From assembly GCA_021496925.1 (NCBI GenBank), contig CP053915.1:1240001-1304000 (forward strand): 64,000 nucleotides of DNA, read 5' to 3'. The stretch's first letter is position 1. Each line of letters opens with the position of its first letter. The position numbers were made by a program, and so were the translations under genes. The DNA is from Acidovorax sp. YS12 (GTDB lineage: Bacteria; Pseudomonadota; Gammaproteobacteria; Burkholderiales; Burkholderiaceae_C). Positions 1-8,989 of this stretch are shown here, piece after piece. Under the pieces are notes generated by a model. That model had not been told where the DNA came from, did no database searches, and saw only the letters and a list, made by a program, of their open reading frames with translations.

Positions 1-2651
1 GACAGGATGGTGAGCGGGTGCACCAGGCTCTCGTAGAGCATGCCCAGCACCAGGTAGATGGCCACCATGGCCGCCAGGATGAGCAGCGGCTGCCCCGCCA
101 GCGCCTGCTGGAAGGCGCCCGCCGTGCCGCTGAAAGACCCGCGCACCGACACCGGCACGCCGAGTTGCGCCACGGCCTGGTGGATGGCCTCGGTGGCCTG
201 CGACATCGACACACCCGGCGCCAGGCTGAAGCTCACCGTGCTGGCGGGCGTGCCGCGCTCGTGGTTGACGGACAGCGGCGTGTTGGTCTGCGTGATGCGC
301 GCGAACGCCGTCAGCGGCACGCGCTCGCCCCGGCCGTTGACGAAGAAGAAGCCGCGCAGCGTCTCGGGGCTCTGCAGGAACCGGGGCGCCGCCTCCATCA
401 CCACGCGGTACTGGTTCAGCGGGTTGTAGATCACGCCCACCTGGCGCTGGCCGAAGGCATCGTTCAGCGTGGCATCGATCTGCGCCATGGTCAGGCCCAG
501 GCGCGCCACGGCGTCGCGGTCCACCTCCAGCGTGGTCTGCACGCCGTAGTCCTGCACGTCGCTGTTCACGTCCTCCAGCTCGGGCAGTTGCGCCATGGCC
601 TGGCGGATGCGCGGCTCCCAGGTGCGCAGGTCCTGGATGTCGTCGGCCTGCAGCGTGAAGTCGAGCGAGCCGCTGCTCTGGCGCCCGCCGATGCGGATGT
701 CGCGCTGCGGCACCATGAACAGGCGCGCGCCGGGCTCGTCCTTGAGCTGCTGGCGCAGGCGCTCGATCACCTGCTCGGACGACGCCTGCCGCTCGGCCAG
801 CGGCTTGAGCGACATGAACATCATGGCCGCGTTGCGCTGCCCACCGCCGGTGAAGCCGGTGACATGCTCCACCGCCGGGTCGGCCTGCACGATGGCCAGG
901 AAGCGCTTGAGGCGCTGCTCCATGGCCTGGTACGAGCTGGCCTGGTCGGCGCGGATGAAGCCCATGACGCGGCCCGTGTCCTGCTCGGGCATGAAGCCCT
1001 TGTCGATGGCCACGTACAGGTGCACGTTCAGCGCCACCACGCCCGCCAGCGCCAGCAGCACCAGCGGCTGGTGGCGCAGGCACCAGGCCAGGCTGCGCCG
1101 GTAGCCGCGCAGGCAGCCCGCCGCCAGCGCATCCAGCCAGCGCCCTGCCCGGCCGCGCTGCGGCGCGCGCAGGGGCTGGCGCAGCAGGTGCGCGCACATC
1201 ATGGGCGTGGTGGTGAGCGACACCACCATCGACACCAGGATGGCCGCCGACATGACGATGGCGAATTCGCGGAAGAAGCGCCCGACGATGCCGCCCATGA
1301 ACCAGATGGGCACGAACACGGCGATCAGCGACAGGCTCATCGACACCACGGTGAAGCCGATCTCGCGCGAGCCCTGCAGCGCTGCCTCGAGCGCGCCCAT
1401 GCCGCGCTCCATGTGGCGCATGATGTTTTCCAGCACCACGATGGCGTCGTCCACCACGAAGCCCGTGACCACGGTGAGCGCCATGAGCGAGAGGTTGTCC
1501 AGCGTGTAGCCCGCCAGGTACATCACGCCGAAGGTGCCGGCCAGCGACGCAGGCACGGCCACGCTGGGGATGAGCGTGGCGCGCCCGTTGCGCAGGAACA
1601 GGAACACCACCAGGATGACCAGCCCCACGGCCAGCGCCAGCGCGCGCTCCACCTCCACCAGCGAGGCGCGCAGCGTGGGCGTGCGGTCGGAGACGATGGT
1701 GATGTCGATGGCCTCGGGGATCGAGGCCTTGAGCTGCGGCAGCAGCGCGCGCACGCGCTCCACCGCCTCCAGGATGTTGGCGCCCGGCTGCTTGTACACC
1801 TGCAGCAGGATGGCCGGCTTGCCGTTGGCCACGCCGTAGTTGCGCACGTCCTGCACCGAATCGGCCACGTCGGCCACGTCGGACAGGCGCACGGCGTTGC
1901 CACCGGCCCAGCGCAGCACCAGCGGCGCGTAGTCGGCGGCCTGGCGCGCCTGGTCGTTGGTGGCCACCTGCCAGTAGTGGTCCTCGCGCTCCACCGCGCC
2001 CAGGGGGCGGTTGGCGTTGGTGCCGGTGATGGCCGCGCGCACCTGCTCCAGCGAGATGCCGTTGGCCGCCAGGCGCACCGGGTCCAGTTCCACGCGCACG
2101 GCGGGCAGCGCGCCGCCGTTCACGGTGGCCTGGCCCACGCCCTCGACCTGCGAGAGCTTTTGCGCCAGCACGGTGGAAGCGGCGTCGTACATCTGCCCGC
2201 GCGTGAGCGCGCCCGAGGTGAGCGCCAGGATCATGATGGGCGCGTCGGCCGGGTTCACCTTGCGGTAGGTGGGGTTGCTGGGCATGCCCGAGGGCAGCAG
2301 CGTGCGTGCGGCATTGATGGCGGCCTGCACGTCGCGCGCGGCGCCGTCGATGTCGCGGCTCAGGTCGAACTGCAGCGTGACGCGCGTGCTGCCCTGCGAG
2401 GAACTGGAGGTGATCTCGTTCACCCCGGCGATGGCGCCCAGGGCGCGCTCCAGCGGCGTGGCCACGGTGGCGGCCATGGTGTCGGGGCTGGCGCCGGGCA
2501 GGCTGGCGGAGACGGAGATGGTGGGGTAGTCCACCTGGGGCAGCGGGGCCACCGGGAGCAGGAAGAAGGCCACCGTGCCGGCCAGGACCAGGCCGAGGGT
2601 CAGCAGCAGTGTGGCGATGGGGCGGTGGATGAAGGGGGTGGAGAGGCTCAT
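1..2651 (-). CDS. mdtC: RND multidrug efflux permease, MdtC-like (3' end outside window)
   Basis: Inner-membrane RND (AcrB/MdtC family) proton-driven drug exporter subunit. The start is the ATG at 2651, preceded by a GGAGAG ribosome site. The N-terminus reads MSLSTPFIHRPIATLLL, the usual cytoplasmic lead-in to TM1. TM4 carries the VVDDAIVVLENI motif with the paired Asp residues of the RND proton relay. About 883 codons are in the window of roughly 1030 expected, so the C-terminus lies beyond position 1. It is the last gene of mdtA-mdtB-mdtC. Such genes normally abut or overlap, but here 792 bp containing a palindromic repeat element separate mdtB from mdtC. Family assignment is firm; the substrate is unknown. 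Confidence 0.9.
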   Translation of the reverse strand, partial: MSLSTPFIHRPIATLLLTLGLVLAGTVAFFLLPVAPLPQVDYPTISVSASLPGASPDTMAATVATPLERALGAIAGVNEITSSSSQGSTRVTLQFDLSRDIDGAARDVQAAINAARTLLPSGMPSNPTYRKVNPADAPIMILALTSGALTRGQMYDAASTVLAQKLSQVEGVGQATVNGGALPAVRVELDPVRLAANGISLEQVRAAITGTNANRPLGAVEREDHYWQVATNDQARQAADYAPLVLRWAGGNAVRLSDVADVADSVQDVRNYGVANGKPAILLQVYKQPGANILEAVERVRALLPQLKASIPEAIDITIVSDRTPTLRASLVEVERALALAVGLVILVVFLFLRNGRATLIPSVAVPASLAGTFGVMYLAGYTLDNLSLMALTVVTGFVVDDAIVVLENIMRHMERGMGALEAALQGSREIGFTVVSMSLSLIAVFVPIWFMGGIVGRFFREFAIVMSAAILVSMVVSLTTTPMMCAHLLRQPLRAPQRGRAGRWLDALAAGCLRGYRRSLAWCLRHQPLVLLALAGVVALNVHLYVAIDKGFMPEQDTGRVMGFIRADQASSYQAMEQRLKRFLAIVQADPAVEHVTGFTGGGQRNAAMMFMSLKPLAERQASSEQVIERLRQQLKDEPGARLFMVPQRDIRIGGRQSSGSLDFTLQADDIQDLRTWEPRIRQAMAQLPELEDVNSDVQDYGVQTTLEVDRDAVARLGLTMAQIDATLNDAFGQRQVGVIYNPLNQYRVVMEAAPRFLQSPETLRGFFFVNGRGERVPLTAFARITQTNTPLSVNHERGTPASTVSFSLAPGVSMSQATEAIHQAVAQLGVPVSVRGSFSGTAGAFQQALAGQPLLILAAMVAIYLVLGMLYESLVHPLTIL

Positions 2652-2676
2652 GGGTGCTCTCCAATTTGGCGCAAAG

Positions 2677-3424
2677 GCTTATCTGTCTTGCGCGGGCAGC
2701 TCTCTTTTTTGCAGTATTTTTGTGGGTTTGCTTCCCGGGGCCGGGACTCGCCCCGGCGGGCGACCTCCTTTTCTTGCTCGTGCAAGAAAAGGAGGCAAAA
2801 GAAGCACGCCCCTGCTGTCCGTATCCCCTTCGCTGGCGCGAAGGGGCAGCCTGCGGTGCTCGGGCGCGGGGCGGTGCCGCGTAACTCGCTGCGCGCCTGC
2901 GGCGCTCCGCTCAAACAGACGCGGCAAGTCAGTTCACGAAGCGCGTGTGTCCTTCGGCACACGCGCCCGCCCCACGCCCTGCGCTCCTCGGTACGGCCAG
3001 AAGGGGGTTGACGCCCGACACGGGCCATCGCTGCGCTCGGCCTGGCGCGCAGCGCCTGCGTGTTGGGGGCCGAGCGCAGCGATGGCCCGTGTCGTCTCCA
3101 CCCCCTTTCAGGCTGCGCCTGGGGCGAGGCGCTGGCGGGGTGGCATGCGCGAAGTCGCGCATGCTTCGTGAACTGACTCGCTGCGGCTGTTTGAGCGAAG
3201 CGCGCAGCGCGCAGCGAGTTCCGCAGCGCACCCCGCCAGCGTCTCGCCCCAGGTGTGCCCCCACGCTCAGCGTGGGGGTCGCAGACTGCGGGGCGCGTTT
3301 CTTTGGGTACTTTCTTGTCGCGTGACAAGAAAGTACCTCGCCCGCCGGGGCGAGTCCCGGCTCCGGGAAACAATCTCACAAAAACACTACAAAAAAGAGA
3401 GCTGCCAGCGCAAGCCACATAAGC
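2677..3424. repeat. Large palindromic intergenic element, copy A
   Basis: This non-coding element fills the mdtB-mdtC gap. Its core is bounded by terminal inverted repeats at 2734-2763 and 3338-3367 (30 bp, one mismatch). Outside these, an imperfect inverted repeat made of AT-rich sequence and AGCTGCCAGCGC-type repeat halves extends the ends to 2677 and 3424. Inside are a 14-bp stem hairpin at 2764-2795 (loop TCGT), a hairpin at 3306-3337 (loop GCGT), and a perfect 27-bp inverted repeat 3016-3042 / 3068-3094 around a 25-nt loop. A near-identical second copy in the opposite orientation lies at 47425-48206. ORFs called across it are artefacts of high GC. I recall similar CGCCCCGGCGGGCGA-type modules between genes of other betaproteobacteria, but know of no assigned function. 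Confidence 0.9.
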
Positions 3425-3443
3425 TCTGGATCCCCAAAAAGCA

Positions 3444-6400
3444 TCAACCATCACGCCACCTCTGCACCCACCCCTCGAACGTGAGGTAAATGACCGGCGT
3501 GGTGAACAGCGTGAGTAGCTGGCTCAGGATCAGTCCCCCCACCATCGTCACCCCCAGCGGATGCCGCAGCTCGCTCCCCACCCCCGTGCCCAGCATCAAG
3601 GGCAGCGCCCCCAGCAAGGCCGCCAGCGTGGTCATCAGGATGGGCCGGAAACGCAGCAGGCACGCCTGGTAGATGGCATCGCGCGCACTCAGCCCCTCAT
3701 GCCGCTGCGCGTCGAGCGCGAAGTCGATCATCATGATGGCGTTCTTCTTCACGATGCCGATCAGCAGCACGATGCCGATGATGGCGATGATGTCGATGGA
3801 CAGCCCCGCCAGCAGCAGCGCCAGCAGCGCTCCCACCCCGGCCGACGGCAGCGTGGACAGGATGGTGACCGGGTGGATGGTGCTCTCGTACAGCACCCCC
3901 AGCACGATGTACATGGTGACCACCGCCGCCAGGATCAGCAGCAGCGTGTTGGTCAGCGACGCCTGGAACGCCAGCGCAGCGCCCTGGAACGACATCTCCA
4001 CCGACAGCGGCATCTGCCCCTCGGCGTGCAGCGCGTCGTGCGCGCGCTCGATGGCCTTCACCGCCTGCCCCAGCGACACGCCCGGCGCCGTGTTGAACGA
4101 CAGCGTGGCGGCGGGCAACTGGCCCACATGGTTCACCGCCAGCGCGGTGCTGCGCTCCTCGATGCGCGCCACCGACGACAGCGGCACCGGCGCCCCCAGG
4201 CTGGAGGGCACGTGGATGCGCTCCAGCGCCTCGGGCCCGAGCTTGAACTGCGGAGCGACTTCGAGCACCACGCGGTACTGGTTGGACTGGGTGAAGATGG
4301 TCGAGATCAGGCGCTGGCCGAAGGCGTTGTACAGCGCCGTGTCGATGCCCGCCACCGTCACGCCCAGGCGGCTGGCCTGCGCGCGGTCGATCTGCACATA
4401 CGCCTGGCGGCCCTGGCTCTGCAGGTCGCTGGCCACGTCGGCCAGCTCGGGCGCGGCGCGCAGGCGCTCCAGCAGCGCGGCGGTGCTGCGCTGCAGCTGC
4501 GCCATGTCGGCCGACGACATCAGCACCTGGTACTGGGTGCGCGCCACGCGGTCCTCGATCGTCAGGTCCTGCACCGGCTGCGCGTACAGGCGGATGCCGG
4601 GCAGGTCCGCCGTGTCCTGCGCCAGGCGCCGCAGCACCACGCCCAGCGCGTCGCGCGCGCCATGGGGCTTGAGGTCGATCTGCATACGCCCGCTGTTCAG
4701 CGTGGTGTTGGTGCCGTCCACGCCAATGAAGGACGACACGCTCTGCACCGCCGGGTCGCGCAGCACGCGCTCGGCCAGCGCCTGCTGGCGCTCGGCCATG
4801 GCGGCGAACGAGATCGACTGCCCGGCCTCGGTGGTGGCCTGCAGCGTGCCCGTATCCTGCGCGGGAAAGAAGCCCTTGGGCACCACCAGGTACAGCAGCG
4901 CCGTGAGCGCCAGCGTGGCCAGGAACACCAGCCAGGTCAGGCCCCGGTGCGCCAGCACCCAGCCCAGGGCGCGCCCGTAGTGGGCGATGGTGCGCTCGAA
5001 GAACTGGCCCGTGGCCCGCGCCAGGCGACCCTGGCGCGCCTCGCCGCCGGGCTGGTGGCGCAGCAGGCGCGCGCACAGCATGGGCGTGAGGGTGAGCGAC
5101 ACCACGGCGGAGATCAGGATGGCCACCGCCATGGTGATGGCGAACTCGTGGAACAGCCGCCCCACCACGTCGCCCATGAACAGCAGCGGGATCAGCACCG
5201 CGATCAGCGAGATGGTGAGCGAGATGATGGTGAAGCCGATCTGCCGCGCGCCCTTGAGCGCGGCCGCGAGCGGCGGCTCGCCCTGCTCCACGTAGCGCGC
5301 GATGTTCTCGATCATGACGATGGCATCGTCCACCACGAAGCCGGTGGAGATGGTCAGCGCCATCAGCGTCAGGTTGTTGATGGAAAAGCCCATCAGGTAC
5401 ATCACGCCCAGGGTGCCGATGAGCGACAGCGGCACCGCCAGCGCCGGGATCAGCGTGGCCGTGCCGCTGCGCAGGAAGACGAAGATCACAGCCACCACCA
5501 GCGCGATGGCCAGCAGCAGCTCGGCCTGCATGTCCTTCACGCCGGCGCGGATGGTGACGGTGCGGTCGGTGAGCACCTGCACGTCGAGCGAGGCCGGCAG
5601 CGTCTCCTGCAGTTGCGGCAGCAGCGCCTGGATGCGGTTCACCGTCTCGATCACGTTGGCGCCGGGCTGGCGCCGGATGTTCAGGATCACCCCGGCCTTG
5701 GCGCCCGCCTGCGGCGTGCCGGCCCAGGCGGCCAGGCGCGTGTTCTCGGCGTCGTCCACCGTCTCGGCGATGGCCGACAGGCGCACCGGGCTGCCGTTCT
5801 TGTAGGCGATGATGAGGTCGCGGTACTCCTGCGCCGACTGGAGCTGGTCGTTGGCGTCGATGGTGGAGGCGCGCTCCGGCCCGTCGAAGCCGCCCTTGGG
5901 CTGCTTCACGTTGGCCGCGGTGATGGCGCTGCGCACGTCCTCCAGCGTCATGCCCAGCCCCGCCAGGGCCACCGGGTTGGCCTGGATGCGCACGGCCGGC
6001 CGCCGCCCCCCGGCGATGGCCACCAGCCCCACGCCGTTGACCTGCGAGAGCTTGGGCGCGAGGCGGTTTTCCACCAGGTCGTTGACGCGGATCACCGGCA
6101 GCGACGGCGAGGTGATGGCCAGCGTGAGGATGGGCGCGTCCGCCGGGTTCACCTTGCTGTACAGCGGTGGCATGGGCAGGTCGCTGGGCAGCAGGTTGGA
6201 GCCCGCGTTGATGGCCGCCTGCACCTGCTGCTCGGCCACGTCCAGCCCGTAGTCCAGCGCGAAGCGCAGCGTGATGACCGAGGCACCGCCCGAGCTGGTG
6301 GACGACATCTGCGCCAGCCCCGGCATCTGGCCGAACTGGCGCTCCAGCGGCGCGGTGACGTTCGAGGTCATCACGTCGGGGCTGGCGCCCGGGTACAGCG

Positions 6401-6545
6401 TGGTGACCTGGATGGTGGGGTAGTCCACCTCGGGCAGCGCCGAGATGGGCAGCAGCCGCCAGGCCAGCAGCCCGGCGATCAGCACCGCCACCATGAGCAG
6501 CGACGTGGCGACCGGGCGCAGGATGAAGATGCGCGACAGGTTCAT
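3444..6545 (-). CDS. mdtB: RND multidrug efflux permease, MdtB-like
   Basis: Inner-membrane RND transporter of 1033 aa, full length for the family. It starts MNLSRIFILRPVATSLLMVA. It has the two-half layout of TM1, a large periplasmic porter domain, TM2-6, then TM7, a second porter domain and TM8-12. TM4 carries VVDDAIVMIENI (proton-relay Asp pair). It lies 15 bp downstream of mdtA on the same strand and pairs with the adjacent mdtC homologue. MdtB and MdtC are known to form a mixed trimer in E. coli, and this arrangement suggests the same here. Its stop at 3444 is 20 bp from the palindromic element. Annotation as MuxB-like would be equivalent. Confidence 0.93.
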   Translation of the reverse strand: MNLSRIFILRPVATSLLMVAVLIAGLLAWRLLPISALPEVDYPTIQVTTLYPGASPDVMTSNVTAPLERQFGQMPGLAQMSSTSSGGASVITLRFALDYGLDVAEQQVQAAINAGSNLLPSDLPMPPLYSKVNPADAPILTLAITSPSLPVIRVNDLVENRLAPKLSQVNGVGLVAIAGGRRPAVRIQANPVALAGLGMTLEDVRSAITAANVKQPKGGFDGPERASTIDANDQLQSAQEYRDLIIAYKNGSPVRLSAIAETVDDAENTRLAAWAGTPQAGAKAGVILNIRRQPGANVIETVNRIQALLPQLQETLPASLDVQVLTDRTVTIRAGVKDMQAELLLAIALVVAVIFVFLRSGTATLIPALAVPLSLIGTLGVMYLMGFSINNLTLMALTISTGFVVDDAIVMIENIARYVEQGEPPLAAALKGARQIGFTIISLTISLIAVLIPLLFMGDVVGRLFHEFAITMAVAILISAVVSLTLTPMLCARLLRHQPGGEARQGRLARATGQFFERTIAHYGRALGWVLAHRGLTWLVFLATLALTALLYLVVPKGFFPAQDTGTLQATTEAGQSISFAAMAERQQALAERVLRDPAVQSVSSFIGVDGTNTTLNSGRMQIDLKPHGARDALGVVLRRLAQDTADLPGIRLYAQPVQDLTIEDRVARTQYQVLMSSADMAQLQRSTAALLERLRAAPELADVASDLQSQGRQAYVQIDRAQASRLGVTVAGIDTALYNAFGQRLISTIFTQSNQYRVVLEVAPQFKLGPEALERIHVPSSLGAPVPLSSVARIEERSTALAVNHVGQLPAATLSFNTAPGVSLGQAVKAIERAHDALHAEGQMPLSVEMSFQGAALAFQASLTNTLLLILAAVVTMYIVLGVLYESTIHPVTILSTLPSAGVGALLALLLAGLSIDIIAIIGIVLLIGIVKKNAIMMIDFALDAQRHEGLSARDAIYQACLLRFRPILMTTLAALLGALPLMLGTGVGSELRHPLGVTMVGGLILSQLLTLFTTPVIYLTFEGWVQRWRDG

Positions 6546-6560
6546 GGCATCCGCCGGGGG

Positions 6561-7997
6561 TCAGCGCGAGGCAGCGGGGGCCGGGGCCGCGCCCTGCGCG
6601 GCCCGTGCGTCACGTGCATCGCGCAGGCTGCGGAAGTAGGCGCGCCGCTCCTCCTGGCCCATCCTGGCGAGCTTCTCGCGCTGCTCGGGCGTCAGGTTCT
6701 TCAGGAACTCGGCGCGGCGCTGGCTCGCCTCCTGCGCGCCCTGCTCGGCCTTGGCGGCGGCGGCCGGGGCGTCGATCACCGTCACCCGGGTGCCATCGCG
6801 CAGGCGGTCCATGCCGTCGATGACCACGCGGTCGCCCTCGGCCAGCTCGCCCTGCACGCTCACGCGGTCGCCGTCGGCCACGCCCGCCTGCACGCGGCGC
6901 AACGCCACCGTGCCATCCTCGCGCACCAGGTACACGGCGTTGTTCTGCAGCGCCGAGGCGGGCACGGTGAGCGCACCCTCGATGCGGTCCACCTGCAGCT
7001 TCACGTTGACGAACTGGTTCGGGTACAGGCGCCCGTCCTCGTTGGCGAACGCGGCCTTGACCTTGATGGTGCCGGTGCCGGTGTCGATGGCGTTGTCCAG
7101 CGCGCTCACGCGCCCGCGCGCCAGCAGCTGCTTTTGCCCGCCGTCCCACAGCTCCACGGGCAGCGTCGCGCCCTGCCCCAGGCGCTCGCGGATGCGCGCC
7201 AGGCGCGCCTCGGGCACCGAGAACACGGTGTCGATGGGCCGCACCTGCGTGATGGTGACGATGCCGTTGGCATCGCCCGGATTCACCACGTTGCCCAGGT
7301 CGGCCTGGCGCAGGCCCAGGCGCCCGCCGATGGGCGCGGTGACGCGCGTGTAGTCGAGCTGCAGGCGCGCGGCATCGACCTGCGCCTTGTCGGCCGCCAC
7401 CACGCCCTCGTACTGGCGCACCAGCGCGGCCTGGGTGTCCACCTGCTGGCTGGCGATCGAGTCCTGCGCCTTGAGCTCCTGGTAGCGCTGCAGGTCGTGG
7501 CGCGCGTTCTGCAGCAGCGCCTGGTCGCGCTGCAGCGTGCCCTGGGCCTGGGCCAGCGTGGCCTGGTAGCTGCGCGCGTCGATCTCGGCCAGCAGCTGGC
7601 CGGCCTTGACCTCCTCGCCCTCCCTGAAGCGCAGGCTTTTCAGCTCGCCGCCCACCTTGGCGCGCACCACGGCGGTGGCGCGCGCGTTCAGCGTGCCGAT
7701 GGCGCTGACCAGCACGCGCACGTCCTCGCGCCGCACCTGGCCCACCGACACCGGCTGCGCCTGCCCGCCAGGGCCAAAGCGTGGCCCGCCGCCGGAAGGG
7801 CCGCCCGCCGGGCCCATGGCCCCATGCGCCGGGGCGGACGCTGCCTGGCGCTGCTGCCACCACCAGGCGCCCGCGCCCGCCGCCAGCGCCACGGCCAGCA
7901 GCACGCCCCACAGCACAGGCCGGGAGCGGCCCGCCTGGCGGCGCCGCGAGAGAGGGAAGGAACGGGGGGAGGCGGGCTGGAGCGGATGGGCGGGCAT
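6561..7997 (-). CDS. mdtA: RND efflux periplasmic adaptor, MdtA-like
   Basis: Membrane-fusion (HlyD/AcrA-type) protein linking an RND pump to an outer-membrane channel. The chosen start (ATG 7997, 478 aa) gives a basic N-terminus followed by one membrane segment (residues about 28-50, ending AGAWWW). A periplasmic biotinyl-lipoyl/barrel-sandwich domain follows with GGELKSLRFREGEEVKAGQLL, interrupted by an alpha-helical hairpin rich in Ala/Gln/Leu, then a beta-barrel domain with DTGTGTIKVKA. The C-terminal tail is charged (EQREKLARMGQEERRAYF). The frame stays open upstream to 8054, but that extension looks non-family. First gene of mdtABC, 15 bp before mdtB. Confidence 0.9.
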   Translation of the reverse strand: MPAHPLQPASPRSFPLSRRRQAGRSRPVLWGVLLAVALAAGAGAWWWQQRQAASAPAHGAMGPAGGPSGGGPRFGPGGQAQPVSVGQVRREDVRVLVSAIGTLNARATAVVRAKVGGELKSLRFREGEEVKAGQLLAEIDARSYQATLAQAQGTLQRDQALLQNARHDLQRYQELKAQDSIASQQVDTQAALVRQYEGVVAADKAQVDAARLQLDYTRVTAPIGGRLGLRQADLGNVVNPGDANGIVTITQVRPIDTVFSVPEARLARIRERLGQGATLPVELWDGGQKQLLARGRVSALDNAIDTGTGTIKVKAAFANEDGRLYPNQFVNVKLQVDRIEGALTVPASALQNNAVYLVREDGTVALRRVQAGVADGDRVSVQGELAEGDRVVIDGMDRLRDGTRVTVIDAPAAAAKAEQGAQEASQRRAEFLKNLTPEQREKLARMGQEERRAYFRSLRDARDARAAQGAAPAPAASR

Positions 7998-8062
7998 GGA
8001 CAGGGCAGCGAATGCGCGGGGAAGCCAATGGTAGCCAGCCGCGCGCCCCTCCACGGGCCCCG

Positions 8063-8083
8063 GCCGGGGCTTTTTACCCCGGC
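8063..8083. terminator. Hairpin between modE and mdtA
   Basis: GCCGGGGC-TTTTTA-CCCCGGC lies just downstream of the modE stop and upstream of mdtA, both on the minus strand. It could insulate the two transcripts. There is no strong T-run after the stem, so the terminator reading is tentative. Confidence 0.3.
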
Positions 8084-8106
8084 TTTAACCCTGCTTTACC
8101 CCGCTT

Positions 8107-8895
8107 TTACAAGGCCAGGACGATAGCCGACGCATCGGCCCGCAGGCACACGCGGGCGCGGGCGCGCAGGCCGCTGCGGGGCGGCGCGAAGCCCACCATC
8201 TGCACCCCGGCGTCAAGCGCGGCAGCCACTTCGTCCCCGGCCTCGCCGCGCGCCACGCGGGTGACGCGCCCGGGCCAGGCATTGGGCACGGCATCGCCCT
8301 CCCCGCCCTCCCCGGCCTCCTTCATGCCGCACACCTGCACCGCCGTGGCCTTGCACAGCGCCAGCACGGGCAGGCCCGGCGCCAGGCCCAGCAGCTGCGC
8401 GCTTTCCTGGGTGATGCGCGCCGTCAACGCCAGCGCCTGGGCCGCGCCGGCCCCGCCCAGGTGCACGTGCACCAGCGGCCCGGCCGCCTCCAGCGCCCGC
8501 ACCACGCACGGCCACTGGTTGCGCATGCTGGTGCGCACCGCCAGCCGCGCCGCGGCGGCGGGCTGCGCGCCCTGCCCGGCCAGGCGCTGCAGCACCTCGG
8601 CGCGCGCCTGGGCCATGGCGTCGGCCGCCGCCAGCAGCGCGTGCCCGGCCTCGGTCAGCACCGCGCCGCCGCCGCCCGCGCCGCCCACGGCGCGGTGCAC
8701 CAGGGGCACGCCGGCCAGGTTGGTCAGGGTGTCGATGGCCTGCCACGCGGCCTTGTAGCTCACGCCCACGGCGCGCGCGGCCTGCGAGATGGAGCCGCCC
8801 TGGCCGATCTGGCGCAGGATGTCGATGCGCTTGTCCGCCATGCCGTGGCCCAGCGCCTGCGCAAAGGAAGGAAGGGAAGAAGAGGCTTGCTGCAT
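8107..8895 (-). CDS. modE: Molybdate-responsive transcriptional regulator ModE
   Basis: DNA-binding molybdate sensor, 262 aa, the usual ModE length. The N-terminal winged helix-turn-helix spans about residues 20-85 (GGSISQAARAVGVSYKAAWQAID, then a Gly-rich wing and VLTEAGHALL). Two MOP/TOBE-like molybdate-binding repeats follow (about 120-190 and 195-262), the first with the SMRNQW stretch and TARITQESAQLLGLAPG. It is divergent from modABC with 94 bp between, and a palindromic ModE-type site lies in that gap. Expected role: with molybdate bound, repress the uptake operon. Confidence 0.93.
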   Translation of the reverse strand: MQQASSSLPSFAQALGHGMADKRIDILRQIGQGGSISQAARAVGVSYKAAWQAIDTLTNLAGVPLVHRAVGGAGGGGAVLTEAGHALLAAADAMAQARAEVLQRLAGQGAQPAAAARLAVRTSMRNQWPCVVRALEAAGPLVHVHLGGAGAAQALALTARITQESAQLLGLAPGLPVLALCKATAVQVCGMKEAGEGGEGDAVPNAWPGRVTRVARGEAGDEVAAALDAGVQMVGFAPPRSGLRARARVCLRADASAIVLAL

Positions 8896-8943
8896 GCCCC
8901 CATCATGCCCCGGCCCATACCCGCCGTGGCGGGAGTGGCTGGC

Positions 8944-8949
8944 TATACT
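8944..8949 (+). promoter_or_regulatory. Putative modA -10 element
   Basis: TATACT lies just upstream of the ModE palindrome, which places the transcription start inside or next to the operator. No convincing -35 is visible, as expected for a regulated promoter. Confidence 0.4.
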
Positions 8950-8953
8950 TGCC

Positions 8954-8976
8954 CGCTATTCATCCACAGAATAGCG
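8954..8976. promoter_or_regulatory. ModE operator
   Basis: The palindrome CGCTATTC-N7-GAATAGCG has perfect 8-bp arms. It resembles the known ModE box (CGCTATA-type arms, 6-8 bp spacer). It sits between divergent modE and modA, directly after a TATACT -10 and 14 bp before the modA ATG, consistent with repression by blocking RNA polymerase. Confidence 0.8.
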
Positions 8977-8989
8977 AAGGAATCTTTCC

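Noticed and set aside
18..8126. Very long plus-strand ORFs (up to 1521 codons) opposite mdtC, mdtB and mdtA
   Set aside because: They are antisense frames of clear RND genes. Composition (His/Arg/Gln-rich, no family motifs) shows they arise from GC-rich third positions.
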